From JBBQZO01 sp038207625 (GTDB lineage: Bacteria; Pseudomonadota; Gammaproteobacteria; Burkholderiales; Burkholderiaceae_D), in assembly GCA_038207625.1 (NCBI GenBank), contig JBBQZO010000042.1, forward strand, positions 1 to 46,096: a stretch of 46,096 bases of DNA, in the 5' to 3' direction. Made by a program: the position numbers and the translations under genes. This document shows positions 26,081 to 35,461 of this stretch, in pieces. Each line of letters starts with the position of its first letter. Position 1 is the stretch's first letter. Under the pieces are notes generated by a model. It did no database searches and had not been told where the DNA came from. It saw only the letters and a program-made list of their open reading frames with translations.

Positions 26081-27691
26081 ATGCATTCTAAAATTCTCAT
26101 CCTCGACTTCGGTTCCCAAGTGACCCAGCTGATCGCCCGCCGCGTGCGCGATGCCGGCGTGTTTTCCGAAGTGTTCCCGCACGACGTCAGCGACGACTTC
26201 GTGCGCAACTACGGCGCCGCCGGCGTGATCCTGTCGGGCAGCCACAGCTCGACGCTGGAAGGCGACGCACCGCGCGCGCCGCAAGCGGTGTTTGAACTTG
26301 GTGTGCCGGTGCTGGGCATTTGCTACGGCATGCAGACCATGGCGGCGCAATTGGGCGGCAAGGTCGAAAACGGTCTGCTGCGCGAATTCGGTTACGCCGA
26401 AATGCGCGCGCGCGGCCATTCGGCGCTACTGAACGGCATCAACGACCTGGTCACCGATGAAGGCCACGGCATGCTCAAAGTGTGGATGAGCCACGGCGAC
26501 AAGGTGCTCGACATGCCGCCGGGCTTTAAGCTCATGGGCGACACCGCCAGCTGCCCGATCGCGGCGATGGCCGACGAAGAGCGCCGCTTCTACGCTGTCC
26601 AGTTCCATCCGGAAGTGACCCACACGCTGCAAGGCAAGGCCATCCTGGGCCGCTTCGTGCACGAAATCTGCGGCTGCAAATCGGACTGGAACATGCCCGA
26701 CTATATCTCGGAGGCGGTCGCATCGATCCGCGCCCAGGTCGGCAGCGACGACGTGATCCTCGGCCTGTCGGGCGGGGTCGATTCGAGCGTGGCGGCGGCG
26801 CTGATCCACCGCGCTATCGGCGACCAGCTCACCTGCGTGTTCGTCGACCACGGCCTGCTGCGCCTGGACGAAGGCAAGATGGTGATGGACATGTTCGCCA
26901 AGAACCTGGGCGTCAAAGTGCTGCGCATCGATGCCGAAGACCAGTTCATGGGCCACCTGGCCGGCGTGAGCGATCCGGAAGCGAAGCGCAAGATCATCGG
27001 GCGCGAATTTGTCGAAGTGTTCCAGGTCGAAGCGGGCAAGCTGTCCAATGCCAAGTGGCTTGCGCAAGGCACCATTTACCCGGACGTGATCGAAAGTGCG
27101 GGCAAGGGCAAGAAGGGCCAGACCATCAAGAGCCACCACAACGTGGGCGGCCTGCCGGACACGCTGAACCTGAAGCTGCTCGAGCCACTGCGCGAACTGT
27201 TCAAGGACGAAGTGCGCAAACTGGGCGTGGCGCTCGGGCTGCCGCACGACATGGTGTACCGTCATCCGTTCCCGGGCCCGGGCCTGGGCGTGCGTATCCT
27301 GGGCGAAGTGCGCAAGGATTTCGCCGACCTGCTGCGCCGCGCCGATGCGATCTTCATCGAAGAGCTGCGCAACACGCCGTTCGAGTTGACGGCCGCTGAA
27401 GGCATCGACCCGAACGAAGCGCCGAAGAACTGGTACGACGCGACCAGCCAGGCATTCGCCGTTTTCCTGCCGGTCAAATCGGTGGGGGTGATGGGCGACG
27501 GGCGCACCTACGAGTACGTCGTTGCACTGCGCGCGGTGCAAACCCAGGACTTCATGACGGCGCACTGGGCGCACCTGCCGTACGAGCTGCTGGGCAAGGT
27601 CTCGAACCGCATCATCAACGAAGTGCGCGGCATCAACCGGGTGGTCTACGACATCTCGGGCAAGCCACCCGCGACGATCGAATGGGAGTGA
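26081..27691 (+). CDS. guaA: GMP synthase (glutamine-hydrolysing)
   Basis: Converts XMP to GMP using ATP and glutamine. 536 residues: N-terminal class I amidotransferase domain (about 1-200) with catalytic Cys in LGICYGMQTMA and the His/Glu pair in QFHPEVTHT; ATP-pyrophosphatase domain with P-loop LSGGVDSSVAAAL (about 230); C-terminal dimerisation domain with HNVGGLP, HPFPGPGLGVRILGE and the ending PPATIEWE. It continues the purine branch after guaB. An intrinsic terminator follows about 50 bases downstream. Confidence 0.98.
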   Translation: MHSKILILDFGSQVTQLIARRVRDAGVFSEVFPHDVSDDFVRNYGAAGVILSGSHSSTLEGDAPRAPQAVFELGVPVLGICYGMQTMAAQLGGKVENGLLREFGYAEMRARGHSALLNGINDLVTDEGHGMLKVWMSHGDKVLDMPPGFKLMGDTASCPIAAMADEERRFYAVQFHPEVTHTLQGKAILGRFVHEICGCKSDWNMPDYISEAVASIRAQVGSDDVILGLSGGVDSSVAAALIHRAIGDQLTCVFVDHGLLRLDEGKMVMDMFAKNLGVKVLRIDAEDQFMGHLAGVSDPEAKRKIIGREFVEVFQVEAGKLSNAKWLAQGTIYPDVIESAGKGKKGQTIKSHHNVGGLPDTLNLKLLEPLRELFKDEVRKLGVALGLPHDMVYRHPFPGPGLGVRILGEVRKDFADLLRRADAIFIEELRNTPFELTAAEGIDPNEAPKNWYDATSQAFAVFLPVKSVGVMGDGRTYEYVVALRAVQTQDFMTAHWAHLPYELLGKVSNRIINEVRGINRVVYDISGKPPATIEWE

Positions 27692-27741
27692 TTGCCCGTT
27701 TGGCGCGCTAGCGCCGAACCCGGTACGTGACCGTGACGGTA

Positions 27742-27770
27742 AGCCCCTTATCCTTAGGGGCTGTTTCGCG
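27742..27770 (+). terminator. Intrinsic terminator downstream of guaA
   Basis: AGCCCCT (27742-27748) pairs with AGGGGCT (27756-27762) over a seven-base loop, followed by GTTT and further T-rich bases. Positioned for the end of guaA; the opposite-strand oxidoreductase gene ends about 65 bases further on. Confidence 0.75.
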
Positions 27771-27834
27771 TTTTGCGCAATATTATCGAACGGCACCGGC
27801 AATCGCGTCTGCGGGGTTTGGCGCTGCGCACCCC

Positions 27835-28836
27835 TTAGCCGATGTCGACCACCAGTTTGCCTTTGGCGCTGCCGTCAATGATGGCCTGGTACGCCGCGCC
27901 GATGCTCGCCATCGTATAGCGCGCAGGGTCGAGCATGACCTTGATCTTGCCCGCTTCGACCAGCTTGGTCGCTTCGCGCAGGATGGCACCGTGATGGGCT
28001 CGTCCTTTGCCTGACAGTAGCGGCAACATCGTGAAGACACCGGAATAGCTGGCGCCGCGAAACGACAGCGGCGCCAAGGCGTGGGTGCCCCAGCCCAGGC
28101 AGCTCACCACATGGCCGTGGTAGATGCGCGCTGCGCGAAACGATGCGTCGAGCGTCGCACCGCCGACCGTGTCATACACGATGTCGAAGCCGTCACCGTC
28201 CGTGTGTTGCGCCATGTACTGCTCGACCGATTGGTTCCGATAGTCGATCGCGGTAGCGCCCAAGGCGGCGATGGTTTGCTGCTGACTGGCGTCGCCAGTA
28301 GCGAATACTGTGGCGCCGAACGCGGCGGCAATTTGCACCGCGATATGGCCAACCCCGCCGGCACCACCGTGCACGAGCACGGTTTTTCCTTGGCGGACAC
28401 GCGCGCGGTCGACCAGTCCTTCCCATGCGGTGATGAAAATCAATGGCAGCGCAGCCGCTTCGCGCATCGAGATATTGCGCGGTTTGATGGCCAGCAGATC
28501 GGCGTCGACGGCGGCATATTCGGCCAGTGAGCCCTGCACGCCACCGATGCCGCCGGTCATGCCGTAGACTTCATCGCCGACCTTCAAGCCGGTAACGCCG
28601 ACGCCGAGCTGCTCGACGACGCCGGCCATATCGATGCCCAAGATCGCTGGCAACACGGGCTGCGCATGGGCCGCCTTGCCGGCGATGATTTTCGTGTCGA
28701 CGGGATTGACGCCGCTCGCCTGGATGCGTACCAGCACCTGGCCGGAGCCGGGCAAGGGGCGGGTGACGTGCTGCAGCGACGGAGTGGTGTCGTAGCCGTT
28801 CAGAACAACGGCGTGCATGGTGGTGGATATGCTCAT
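27835..28836 (-). CDS. MDR-superfamily zinc-independent oxidoreductase (quinone oxidoreductase-like)
   Basis: 333-residue NADPH-type medium-chain dehydrogenase/reductase. N-terminal GroES-like domain (VRIQASGVNPVDTKIIAG, LGIDMAGVVEQLG, VGDEVYGM) and Rossmann domain with VLVHGGAGGVGHIAVQIA; the zinc-binding residues of alcohol dehydrogenases are absent, which fits the quinone oxidoreductase/enone reductase branch. AGGAAA precedes the ATG. It is divergently arranged with a LysR gene (235 bases between starts), so regulation by that protein is likely. Substrate unknown, perhaps a reactive enone or quinone. Confidence 0.92.
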   Translation of the reverse strand: MSISTTMHAVVLNGYDTTPSLQHVTRPLPGSGQVLVRIQASGVNPVDTKIIAGKAAHAQPVLPAILGIDMAGVVEQLGVGVTGLKVGDEVYGMTGGIGGVQGSLAEYAAVDADLLAIKPRNISMREAAALPLIFITAWEGLVDRARVRQGKTVLVHGGAGGVGHIAVQIAAAFGATVFATGDASQQQTIAALGATAIDYRNQSVEQYMAQHTDGDGFDIVYDTVGGATLDASFRAARIYHGHVVSCLGWGTHALAPLSFRGASYSGVFTMLPLLSGKGRAHHGAILREATKLVEAGKIKVMLDPARYTMASIGAAYQAIIDGSAKGKLVVDIG

Positions 28837-29071
28837 GGTAGTTTCCTCGCTAAGTCAGTCAGCTCGCAAAGTGCGATGTCCCAAGTCTAGGGCGCGCATG
28901 GCAGTGGCGAAAGTGGGCCAGGCCCAATGCAGTATTGCGAATTTGTGGACAATCGCTTCGTAGCCCGTGGCGGCCAGGGCGCGATGTGGCCATTGGCGGG
29001 CCAGAAATACCACGGTTGCACCATGTTGTATCGAAACGGGCAATAATGGGCTTCCCCATGGAAGGAGCGGT

Positions 29072-29968
29072 ATGGATCGCCTGAGTGCCATGAAAGTGTT
29101 TTGCGCGGTGGTCGACGCCGGTGGCTTTAGCCGCGCCGCCGACAAACTCGGCCTGTCCACGTCGTCGGTCACCAACCAGGTGCTGGCGCTGGAGACGCAC
29201 TTTAATATCAAGCTGCTCAATCGGACGACGCGCCGCATGTCGCTTACCGACGAGGGGCGTCAGTGCTACGACCAGGCGCGTACGCTGCTGCTCGACATGA
29301 GCGAGTTGGAGAGCAATCTGCGCGACTCGAACCAGCACCCGCGTGGCAGCTTGCGGGTTGACATGCCGGCCATCATCAGCCGCACGCTGGTCGCGCCGGC
29401 GCTGGCGCGCTTTGTCGCCGCGTATCCCGATATCCGCTTGCACTTGACGGCAAGCGACCGGACCGTCGACATCGTCGAAGAGGGAATCGATGTGGTGATA
29501 CGCATCGGCGACTTGCCCGATTCAAACCTGGTCGCGCGCCCGCTCGCCGCCACCGACTATGTGTGCTGCGCGTCGAGGCAGTATGTTGCCGCCCATGGCG
29601 CCCCGCAGACACCCGAGCAGTTGGCGGACTTTGCCTGTCTGACGTTCGTCTATCCCAAGTCGCACAAGGCGCGGCCATGGCACTTTGCACGCGATGGCGA
29701 ACGGTTCGAGCTGACCCCGCGCGGCGTGCTCGCAACGGACCATGTTGAGGCGCTGATCGAAGCGGCCAAGGCGGGCTGCGGCATCGTCCAGCTGTTGTCC
29801 TTGTCGCTTGCTGACGCCATACGTTCGGGCGAGTTGGTGCCGCTGCTGACCGATTACCAGGCATCGGGGCCGCGCGTGTGGGCCCTGTTTCAGCAGCGCC
29901 ACCAGCGCGCCGCCAAGGTTACGGTATTCGTCGATTTCGTCGCGCAGCTGTTTGCAGGACAAACGTGA
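29072..29968 (+). CDS. LysR-family transcriptional regulator
   Basis: 298 residues from the ATG at 29072, preceded by AAGGAG; the frame is open 35 codons further without another ribosome site. N-terminal winged helix-turn-helix (about 1-60: MDRLSAMKVFCAVVDAGGFSR; LGLSTSSVTNQVLALE; LLNRTTRRMSLTDEG) and periplasmic-binding-protein-like effector domain (about 88-295). The style matches the CrgA/AaeR-like branch (LRVDMPAIISRTLVAPAL, IDVVIRIGDLPDSNLVARPLA). Likely controls the divergent oxidoreductase gene and itself. Effector unknown. Confidence 0.94.
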   Translation: MDRLSAMKVFCAVVDAGGFSRAADKLGLSTSSVTNQVLALETHFNIKLLNRTTRRMSLTDEGRQCYDQARTLLLDMSELESNLRDSNQHPRGSLRVDMPAIISRTLVAPALARFVAAYPDIRLHLTASDRTVDIVEEGIDVVIRIGDLPDSNLVARPLAATDYVCCASRQYVAAHGAPQTPEQLADFACLTFVYPKSHKARPWHFARDGERFELTPRGVLATDHVEALIEAAKAGCGIVQLLSLSLADAIRSGELVPLLTDYQASGPRVWALFQQRHQRAAKVTVFVDFVAQLFAGQT

Positions 29969-30827
29969 TCGCTGCAAATAGAGCGGTCGTGCGCAAGGTG
30001 TCTGTGCCAGGCTGGCAAATTGTCAATTCGATAGCGCACACTGCTGGCCTTTTGCAGGGCGCGTTCAGCGTGATGAAATGAGTCGCCTCGTTGTTGTCGG
30101 GAGGATGATCGCTCGATAGGATGATGATGCTGTTCTTCCCCCAAGCGCGCGACACGCGCGCTGCCACGACGACCGTCGCTGCTGCGCAGGCTCGGATCGC
30201 AAGCTGGCGGGCGGCATTGGCGCTGCGCCGCGCTGGTCGCGGATCGGCGGCGCTATCAGGGGCGCCACGATGCACGCTGCGGCTGCAGCAAATTGGGCCG
30301 GCTCGTAGTGCATCGTCAACGCCGTAATACCAGAACGGTCGCTTGCGCTGGTCGTCGCGGTCCGACAGCCAACCGGGGCGATCGTGCCGGCCGGGGCGAA
30401 GGGGCCCAGCACGCCAGCACGCTGGCGAGCTGTCCGTGGCGCTGTGCTTGTGGCGCGACAGGTAACCGGTCTTTCGGAGACATCGTCTTGTCTTTGCGAG
30501 ACAGCTTGCGGTGGGCCACGTACAGGAACTAGTAGCATGGTTAATATGAATCGTTTGCTAATCCGGTGCCGATGGATTAGGGGCGAGTCAGCCTTCCCGG
30601 GTTTTTCAGTGCCTTCCCTCCGGAATCAAACTGTGTCCAGACCGTTTCGCGTTGTCGCGGACTTCCTGCGCGCTGCCTTGCAGGCGATATAGCGTAACTT
30701 CTTCAGGCGATGGCAATTTGGCTACCGCGATGTGATGGCTCGTGCGGCCGAATGTCCTGTTCGTCGTAGAGTGAGATAAAAACAAATAAAAACGCCATCT
30801 TAAAGATTCACTGATCGGAGACACTAT
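29969..30827 (+). other. 859-base region without a recognisable gene
   Basis: Open frames on both strands up to 157 codons exist, but all are Arg/Ala-rich or low in sequence complexity, lack ribosome sites and resemble no family I know. GC-rich until about 30540, then noticeably AT-richer through to the SGNH hydrolase start; the AT-rich end (about 30770-30815, A-rich) should contain that gene's promoter. It may be remnant sequence after gene loss. Confidence 0.5.
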
Positions 30828-31916
30828 ATGAACACTCGCTTTCACAATTCTTTGCGCACGCTGTTGCCCGCTTTTGCTCTACTGCTTGTCGGGGCGCAGG
30901 CGGCGGCCAGCACCTTGAACCAGAACGTCTCATGGACCATCGACCGCGCCGGCACCACCAGCAAATACCGGGTCGTCGCCTACGGCGATTCGATCTACGC
31001 CGGCTACAACGGCTCGACCACCAGCGCGGCCAAATACTCGGCGCCGACGGTGGATGCAGAATACCTGTCGGCCCAGTGGAACGCCGACATCGAGAGCGTG
31101 CGCCGCACCAAGTCCGGTGCGATCGCCTCGGATGTGTACAACAACAAGATCGTCGCCGAGCGCTCGTACATGCAAGCGAGTAACACCCGCGTGGTCACGT
31201 TTGAAATGTGCGGCAATGATGGCCTGCAGGCGCGCTCGAGCTTCAAGAGCCAGACCGGCACCTGCAATGACAGCGTGCTGACCACGGCCGAGAGCAACTG
31301 CAAGACCTACGTGACGGCCGCGATGGATTACATCAACGCCAACGCCTATTCCGGCGTCAAGCTGAAGGTGATCTCGAATCTGCATTATCCTGGCTATGCC
31401 GCCGACAATACCCAGAGTTCCTGCAAGGATGCGAGCACGGGTGCGACGGTGAAGATGCAGGATAAATTTCTGCTCTCGATCGCCAGAATCAACCACATGA
31501 TGTGCGACGTGGCGCGTCAGAAGGGCTTCATGTGCGCCGATAATTTCGCCCAATACATGGGCGCCGACTACGACAGCAACGGCGACGGCCAGATCGACTC
31601 GGTCGCGCTGCGCTACGTCGCCGGTGAGACACAGGCGAGCTACGTGACGCGCATCACGTCGACCTTGCGCTCGACAATACGTGACGCCAATACGCATTTC
31701 GTGTCGGCCGGCAGCAGCTACGACTACATCCAATCGGACGACACGCACCCGACCTACACCGGCAGCACTGTCACCGCCGGTCTGTTCGGCGGCACCACGG
31801 GGACCGGCGCGCCGCGTTACACGTCTTTCACCGGCGGCAAGAACCCGATCTGGGATCAGTACGGGCACGAGCGCATGGGCTGGGCGGTGTCGACATTTAA
31901 CGTCGCGGCGCCTTAA
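30828..31916 (+). CDS. Secreted SGNH/GDSL-like hydrolase with an EF-hand-like loop
   Basis: 362 residues with a signal peptide (about 1-27, ending AQAAAS). SGNH landmarks appear in order: block I VAYGDSIYAGY (nucleophile Ser about 51), block III CGNDG (Asn about 130) and the C-terminal SDDTHPT with the Asp/His pair (about 304-307). I cannot pin down the block II Gly. Members are extracellular esterases, lipases or carbohydrate deacetylases. Residues about 247-258, DYDSNGDGQID, match the calcium-binding loop of EF-hands, an unusual insert. Six or more Cys suggest disulfides. CGGAG before the ATG supports the start. Substrate unknown. Confidence 0.78.
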   Translation: MNTRFHNSLRTLLPAFALLLVGAQAAASTLNQNVSWTIDRAGTTSKYRVVAYGDSIYAGYNGSTTSAAKYSAPTVDAEYLSAQWNADIESVRRTKSGAIASDVYNNKIVAERSYMQASNTRVVTFEMCGNDGLQARSSFKSQTGTCNDSVLTTAESNCKTYVTAAMDYINANAYSGVKLKVISNLHYPGYAADNTQSSCKDASTGATVKMQDKFLLSIARINHMMCDVARQKGFMCADNFAQYMGADYDSNGDGQIDSVALRYVAGETQASYVTRITSTLRSTIRDANTHFVSAGSSYDYIQSDDTHPTYTGSTVTAGLFGGTTGTGAPRYTSFTGGKNPIWDQYGHERMGWAVSTFNVAAP

Positions 31917-31937
31917 CGGGCGCGCCTGGCGAACCCC

Positions 31938-32609
31938 TTGACCACGCCACGTCGTCCCAAGCGGACACCGGCCAGCACCGATGGTGCCGGCCGGGCCTGG
32001 CGTGCCAGCGCGGGCTACCTCGGCGTCGCGCTGGTGCTCGCCGTGGGCGCCGTCGGCCTGCTGTTGTATGTGTGGATGTCGCCCGATCCGGACGGCGCCG
32101 GCGCGTCGCCGCCGGCGCCGCCCAATCGAACGGCGGGCGTCCCATCGGTGCTGATGCCGGGCATGCCCTTAAAGCCGGCCCCGGACCCGCAGCAAAGCGC
32201 GCCGGCGCGCGCGCCCGAGGGGGACGCCGACCCCACGCGCGACCTGTCAAGCTACGTCTCGCGCGGCGAAAAACCGAGCATGGGCGAAGTGATTGAACGG
32301 TTGCACGAACGCGGCATACACACCGGTCTCGGGGCCTTTTCGCCGCCCGGCACCCGACCCGCGCTGGTCGGGCTCGCGGTGCCGGAAGACTTTCCGCTGC
32401 CCAAAGGCTACGTGCGCCACCACCAGGCGACCGACGACGGCCAGCGCATCGAGGCCGTACTGATGTTTGCGCCGGACTTTCAATTGTTCGACGCCGCCAA
32501 GCAGCCCATCGCGATGCCAAAGGACCGCATCGTGCCGCCCGAGCTGGCCCCGCCCGGCTTGCCGATCCGGCGCATCGTGATCCCCGCACCGACTGAATCG
32601 ACCAGATAG
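31938..32609 (+). CDS. Small single-pass membrane protein of unknown function
   Basis: I do not recognise this gene. 223 residues starting with TTG (no ATG or GTG nearby in frame), 21 bases after the SGNH gene. Basic N-terminus, one membrane helix (about 27-46, LGVALVLAVGAVGLLLYVW), a Pro/Ala-rich linker (about 50-95), then a small soluble domain (about 100-215; GEVIERLHERGIHTGLGAF, VPEDFPLPKGYVRHHQ). Outside location is expected. The next gene, an Lnt-like acyltransferase, begins 15 bases after its stop, so the two are probably co-expressed and could work together. Confidence 0.75.
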   Translation: MTTPRRPKRTPASTDGAGRAWRASAGYLGVALVLAVGAVGLLLYVWMSPDPDGAGASPPAPPNRTAGVPSVLMPGMPLKPAPDPQQSAPARAPEGDADPTRDLSSYVSRGEKPSMGEVIERLHERGIHTGLGAFSPPGTRPALVGLAVPEDFPLPKGYVRHHQATDDGQRIEAVLMFAPDFQLFDAAKQPIAMPKDRIVPPELAPPGLPIRRIVIPAPTESTR

Positions 32610-32623
32610 GAGCGCGCACAACC

Positions 32624-35080
32624 ATGAGCCCCATCGCCCATTCCCGGCTGCGCATCGTGGTGGGGGTGCTTGTCAGCGCAGCCCTGTCGGGCGTTTATGC
32701 GCGCGGCGGCGCGGGCTGGATGCTCGGTTTCGTGATGCTGGTGCCGTGGTTGCGCACGCTTGACGCGCGCCGCACTGTCAAAGGCACGCTGCTGTGCGCC
32801 TACGCCATGACGCTCGCCTTCACGGCGGCCGTGTTCGGCTGGTTCGGCAGCGCGTTCGGCTTGTATACGCAAGTCGGCGGCGGCATGGGCCTGGCGCTGT
32901 TGCTACTGGGCGCGCCGCTGTTTCAGCCACAGTTTCTCGTCTTCGCGCTGGTACGCCGCGCGACCGCGCAACGGCACGGCCCGCTGATGTGCGCACTGGC
33001 GGGGGCGGCGGCCTGGGTGGCGAGCGAATGGCTGGTGCCCAAACTGCTCGGCGACACGCTGGGCTACGGCTTGTATCCGTCGCGCTTGCTGCGCCAGGGG
33101 GCCGATCTGGGCGGCGGGGCGGGATTGACGCTGCTGCTGTTGCTGACCAACGAGGCCATTGCGCACGCTCTGGCGCGCCGCACTGACGGCTGGCGCGCCA
33201 GCATCAAGCCGCTTGCGCTGGCCGTGCTGCTGCCAGCGCTGCTGGCTGGCTACGGCCTGGCGGTGTTGTCGGGCAGTGCGGCACCGGCCGGCAAACCGCT
33301 GCGCATGGGATTGATCCAGGCGAACATCACTGACTACGAGGGCCAGCGCGCGCAGAAGGGCGCCCATGCGGTGGTGCGCGAGGTGCTCGATACGCACTTT
33401 GCGATGAGCTATGACGCGGTGATGCGCCAGCGCGCCGACGCCGTGCTGTGGTCGGAGACGGCGTATCCCACCACCTTTGGCCACCCGAAAAGCGCGGCGG
33501 GCGCGCAATTTGATCGCGAGATCGTCGCCATCGTCAATGCCGCCGCCGTGCCGTTCGTGTTCGGCACCTACGATCGGGACGACGCGGGCGAATACAACGC
33601 GGCCGCATTCGTGCAGCCCGGCACCGGTTTGCTGGGCTTTTATCGCAAGACGCGCCTGTTCCCGCTTACCGAGTACGTACCCGACTGGCTCGACGGTGCG
33701 CTGCTGCGGCGTGTGTTGCCGTGGACCGGCAGCTGGCGCCCCGGCAACGGCGCGCGCGTGTTTCCGCTGCGTCTGGCCGACGGGCGCGAGATCCCGGTGC
33801 TGCCGCTGATCTGCCTCGACGACGTCGATTCCCGGCTGGCCATCGACGGTGCGCGGCTCGGTGCGCAGGCCATCCTGACCATGTCCAACGACTCCTGGTT
33901 CACTGCCCAGCGGCAGGGGGCCGAGCTGCACCAGGCGGTGGCGGCGTTTCGCAGCATCGAAACGCGGCTGCCGCAATTTCGCGTCACCACCAATGGCTAC
34001 AGCGCGGTGATCGACGCGCAGGGCAGCGTGCTGGCCGGCACCGGCATGGGCGAGCGCGCACTGGTGGTCGCGGACCTGCCGGTGCGTCAGCCGGCGCGCA
34101 CGCTGATGGTGATGTGGGGCGACTGGGTTGGCCTGGCCGCCAGCGCGTTGCTGCTGATGTTGGCGGCAAACGCGCTGCTGCCCGCATGGCGTCGCGAGGC
34201 TGCGCCGCAGCCGTCGGCCACGCGTGAGCTGACGTGGCCGGTCACGCTGGCCGTGTTGCCGGGCGCCGCCCGTTTTTGCGCTGGCCTGTTGCGTACCTGT
34301 GCGCGCGGTGGCCTGCTGGGGATGTGCGCGGCGCTGCTGCTCAACGACGCGCTGCGCACCAATACGCTGGCGCAAATGCGCATGTTCGCCGCGCTGTTCC
34401 TTGCCCCCGAGCTCGCGGCGTGGTGCGTGCTGCGCGCTTTTTCCGCCACCGCCACGATCGTGGACGGCACACTGGTGTTTAGCCGCGGCGCACAGCGCAT
34501 CGAACTGGCGCTCAGCGATATCGGCGCGCTGCAGTTGTGGCGCCTGCCGATCCCCGGGCCTGGGCTGGCATTGCGGCTCGCTGCAGGACAGCGCTGGCGC
34601 TACGACCTGGCGTTGGCCAACCCGATCGCGCTGACCAACGCGCTGGCCGCTGCAGGCGTTGTCCCGGTGTTGCCACCCACGCGCGCGCGCGCTTACGCGT
34701 ATGCGCAAGCGCGCTTGGCGATGCGCCGCTGGAAGCTCGATAATCCGCTCACCAAGTTTGTCCTTCTGCCGCTCGCGCTGGCCATGCCGGCATTCCACCT
34801 GCACCAGCACATCGCCTATGGCAGCGCGCTGGGCGAGTACTACAGCTTCGGCCTGAAGGCCTATCTGAGCGCCTTCGCGCTGTGGTGGGCCGCCTGGTCG
34901 ATCGGCGTTGCGCTCACTGCGGCGCTGCTGCGCGCGGCGATCGAAGCCGGTACGCTGGTGGCGGCGCTGGTGCGCCCGGGACTGGCGCTCGACATCCGGC
35001 AATGGCTAGAACGGGTCGGACGCGCGGCGCTGTATCTCGGCTTGCCGGCATGGCTGCTGCTCAATCTTTACGGCGCATAG
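32624..35080 (+). CDS. Apolipoprotein N-acyltransferase (Lnt)-like protein with long C-terminal membrane extension
   Basis: 818 residues. The first ~520 resemble Lnt: several N-terminal membrane helices, then a periplasmic nitrilase domain (about 220-500) and a closing helix (WVGLAASALLLMLAANAL). Catalytic candidates align in order and spacing with the Lnt Glu-Lys-Cys triad: Glu in WSETAYP (~278), Lys in YRKTRLFPLTEYVP (~341), Cys in LICLDD (~398); the Glu that follows the Cys in Lnt is Asp here. About 280 further residues contain more membrane helices around a soluble segment (about 610-690, IELALSDIGALQLWRLP). Ordinary Lnt is 500-550 residues, so this is an enlarged paralogue; substrate unknown. 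Confidence 0.8.
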   Translation: MSPIAHSRLRIVVGVLVSAALSGVYARGGAGWMLGFVMLVPWLRTLDARRTVKGTLLCAYAMTLAFTAAVFGWFGSAFGLYTQVGGGMGLALLLLGAPLFQPQFLVFALVRRATAQRHGPLMCALAGAAAWVASEWLVPKLLGDTLGYGLYPSRLLRQGADLGGGAGLTLLLLLTNEAIAHALARRTDGWRASIKPLALAVLLPALLAGYGLAVLSGSAAPAGKPLRMGLIQANITDYEGQRAQKGAHAVVREVLDTHFAMSYDAVMRQRADAVLWSETAYPTTFGHPKSAAGAQFDREIVAIVNAAAVPFVFGTYDRDDAGEYNAAAFVQPGTGLLGFYRKTRLFPLTEYVPDWLDGALLRRVLPWTGSWRPGNGARVFPLRLADGREIPVLPLICLDDVDSRLAIDGARLGAQAILTMSNDSWFTAQRQGAELHQAVAAFRSIETRLPQFRVTTNGYSAVIDAQGSVLAGTGMGERALVVADLPVRQPARTLMVMWGDWVGLAASALLLMLAANALLPAWRREAAPQPSATRELTWPVTLAVLPGAARFCAGLLRTCARGGLLGMCAALLLNDALRTNTLAQMRMFAALFLAPELAAWCVLRAFSATATIVDGTLVFSRGAQRIELALSDIGALQLWRLPIPGPGLALRLAAGQRWRYDLALANPIALTNALAAAGVVPVLPPTRARAYAYAQARLAMRRWKLDNPLTKFVLLPLALAMPAFHLHQHIAYGSALGEYYSFGLKAYLSAFALWWAAWSIGVALTAALLRAAIEAGTLVAALVRPGLALDIRQWLERVGRAALYLGLPAWLLLNLYGA

Positions 35081-35461
35081 GCGCGCGCGATTCTTCTCGT
35101 ACACGAGCGATACGCCTATGGCGCATATTGAACGGTCGGTGAAAAACGGCATTCGATGGTCGCGCTCGTTCTAGGCAGACGCTTGATCGCGCATCCGAGT
35201 CGATCACTGCGCCAGATTGTTGTCGATGCGGTGAGCGCGGGCGCCGACACCAGCCTGACCGACAGCGCCGCACCACGGCATGGCGCACACTAGCGCGCGG
35301 GCGCCGGTACCGTCGCAGTCGAATTTATCCCATTATCAACTGCGTCCATCCTCATCGTGCCAGACAAGCCCGGCTGACGATGCTACCATGCCCGGGCTTT
35401 TCATTTACACCACTAAATCAATGGCGACGGTCACGGCTGCCAAACTCAAGAAAGGGCGCAC
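35081..35461 (+). other. Intergenic region, no gene seen
   Basis: 381 bases between the Lnt-like gene and the beta-helix protein. Apart from the hairpin at 35367-35401 I see nothing that I can name; short frames lack ribosome sites. Confidence 0.5.
35367..35401 (+). terminator. Probable intrinsic terminator
   Basis: AGCCCGG (35367-35373) pairs with CCGGGCT (35392-35398) over an 18-base loop and runs into TTTT. It lies about 290 bases after the Lnt-like gene and 60 bases before the next start, so it may end the upstream transcript. The long loop lowers confidence. Confidence 0.5.

Noticed and set aside
30065..30538. 157-codon minus-strand frame in the 859-base gap
   Set aside because: Arg/Ala/Pro-rich, no ribosome site, no family likeness.
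32903..35002. 699-codon open frame antisense to the Lnt-like gene
   Set aside because: Same effect: Gln/Arg/His-rich shadow frame without a ribosome site; the plus-strand protein has clear motifs.
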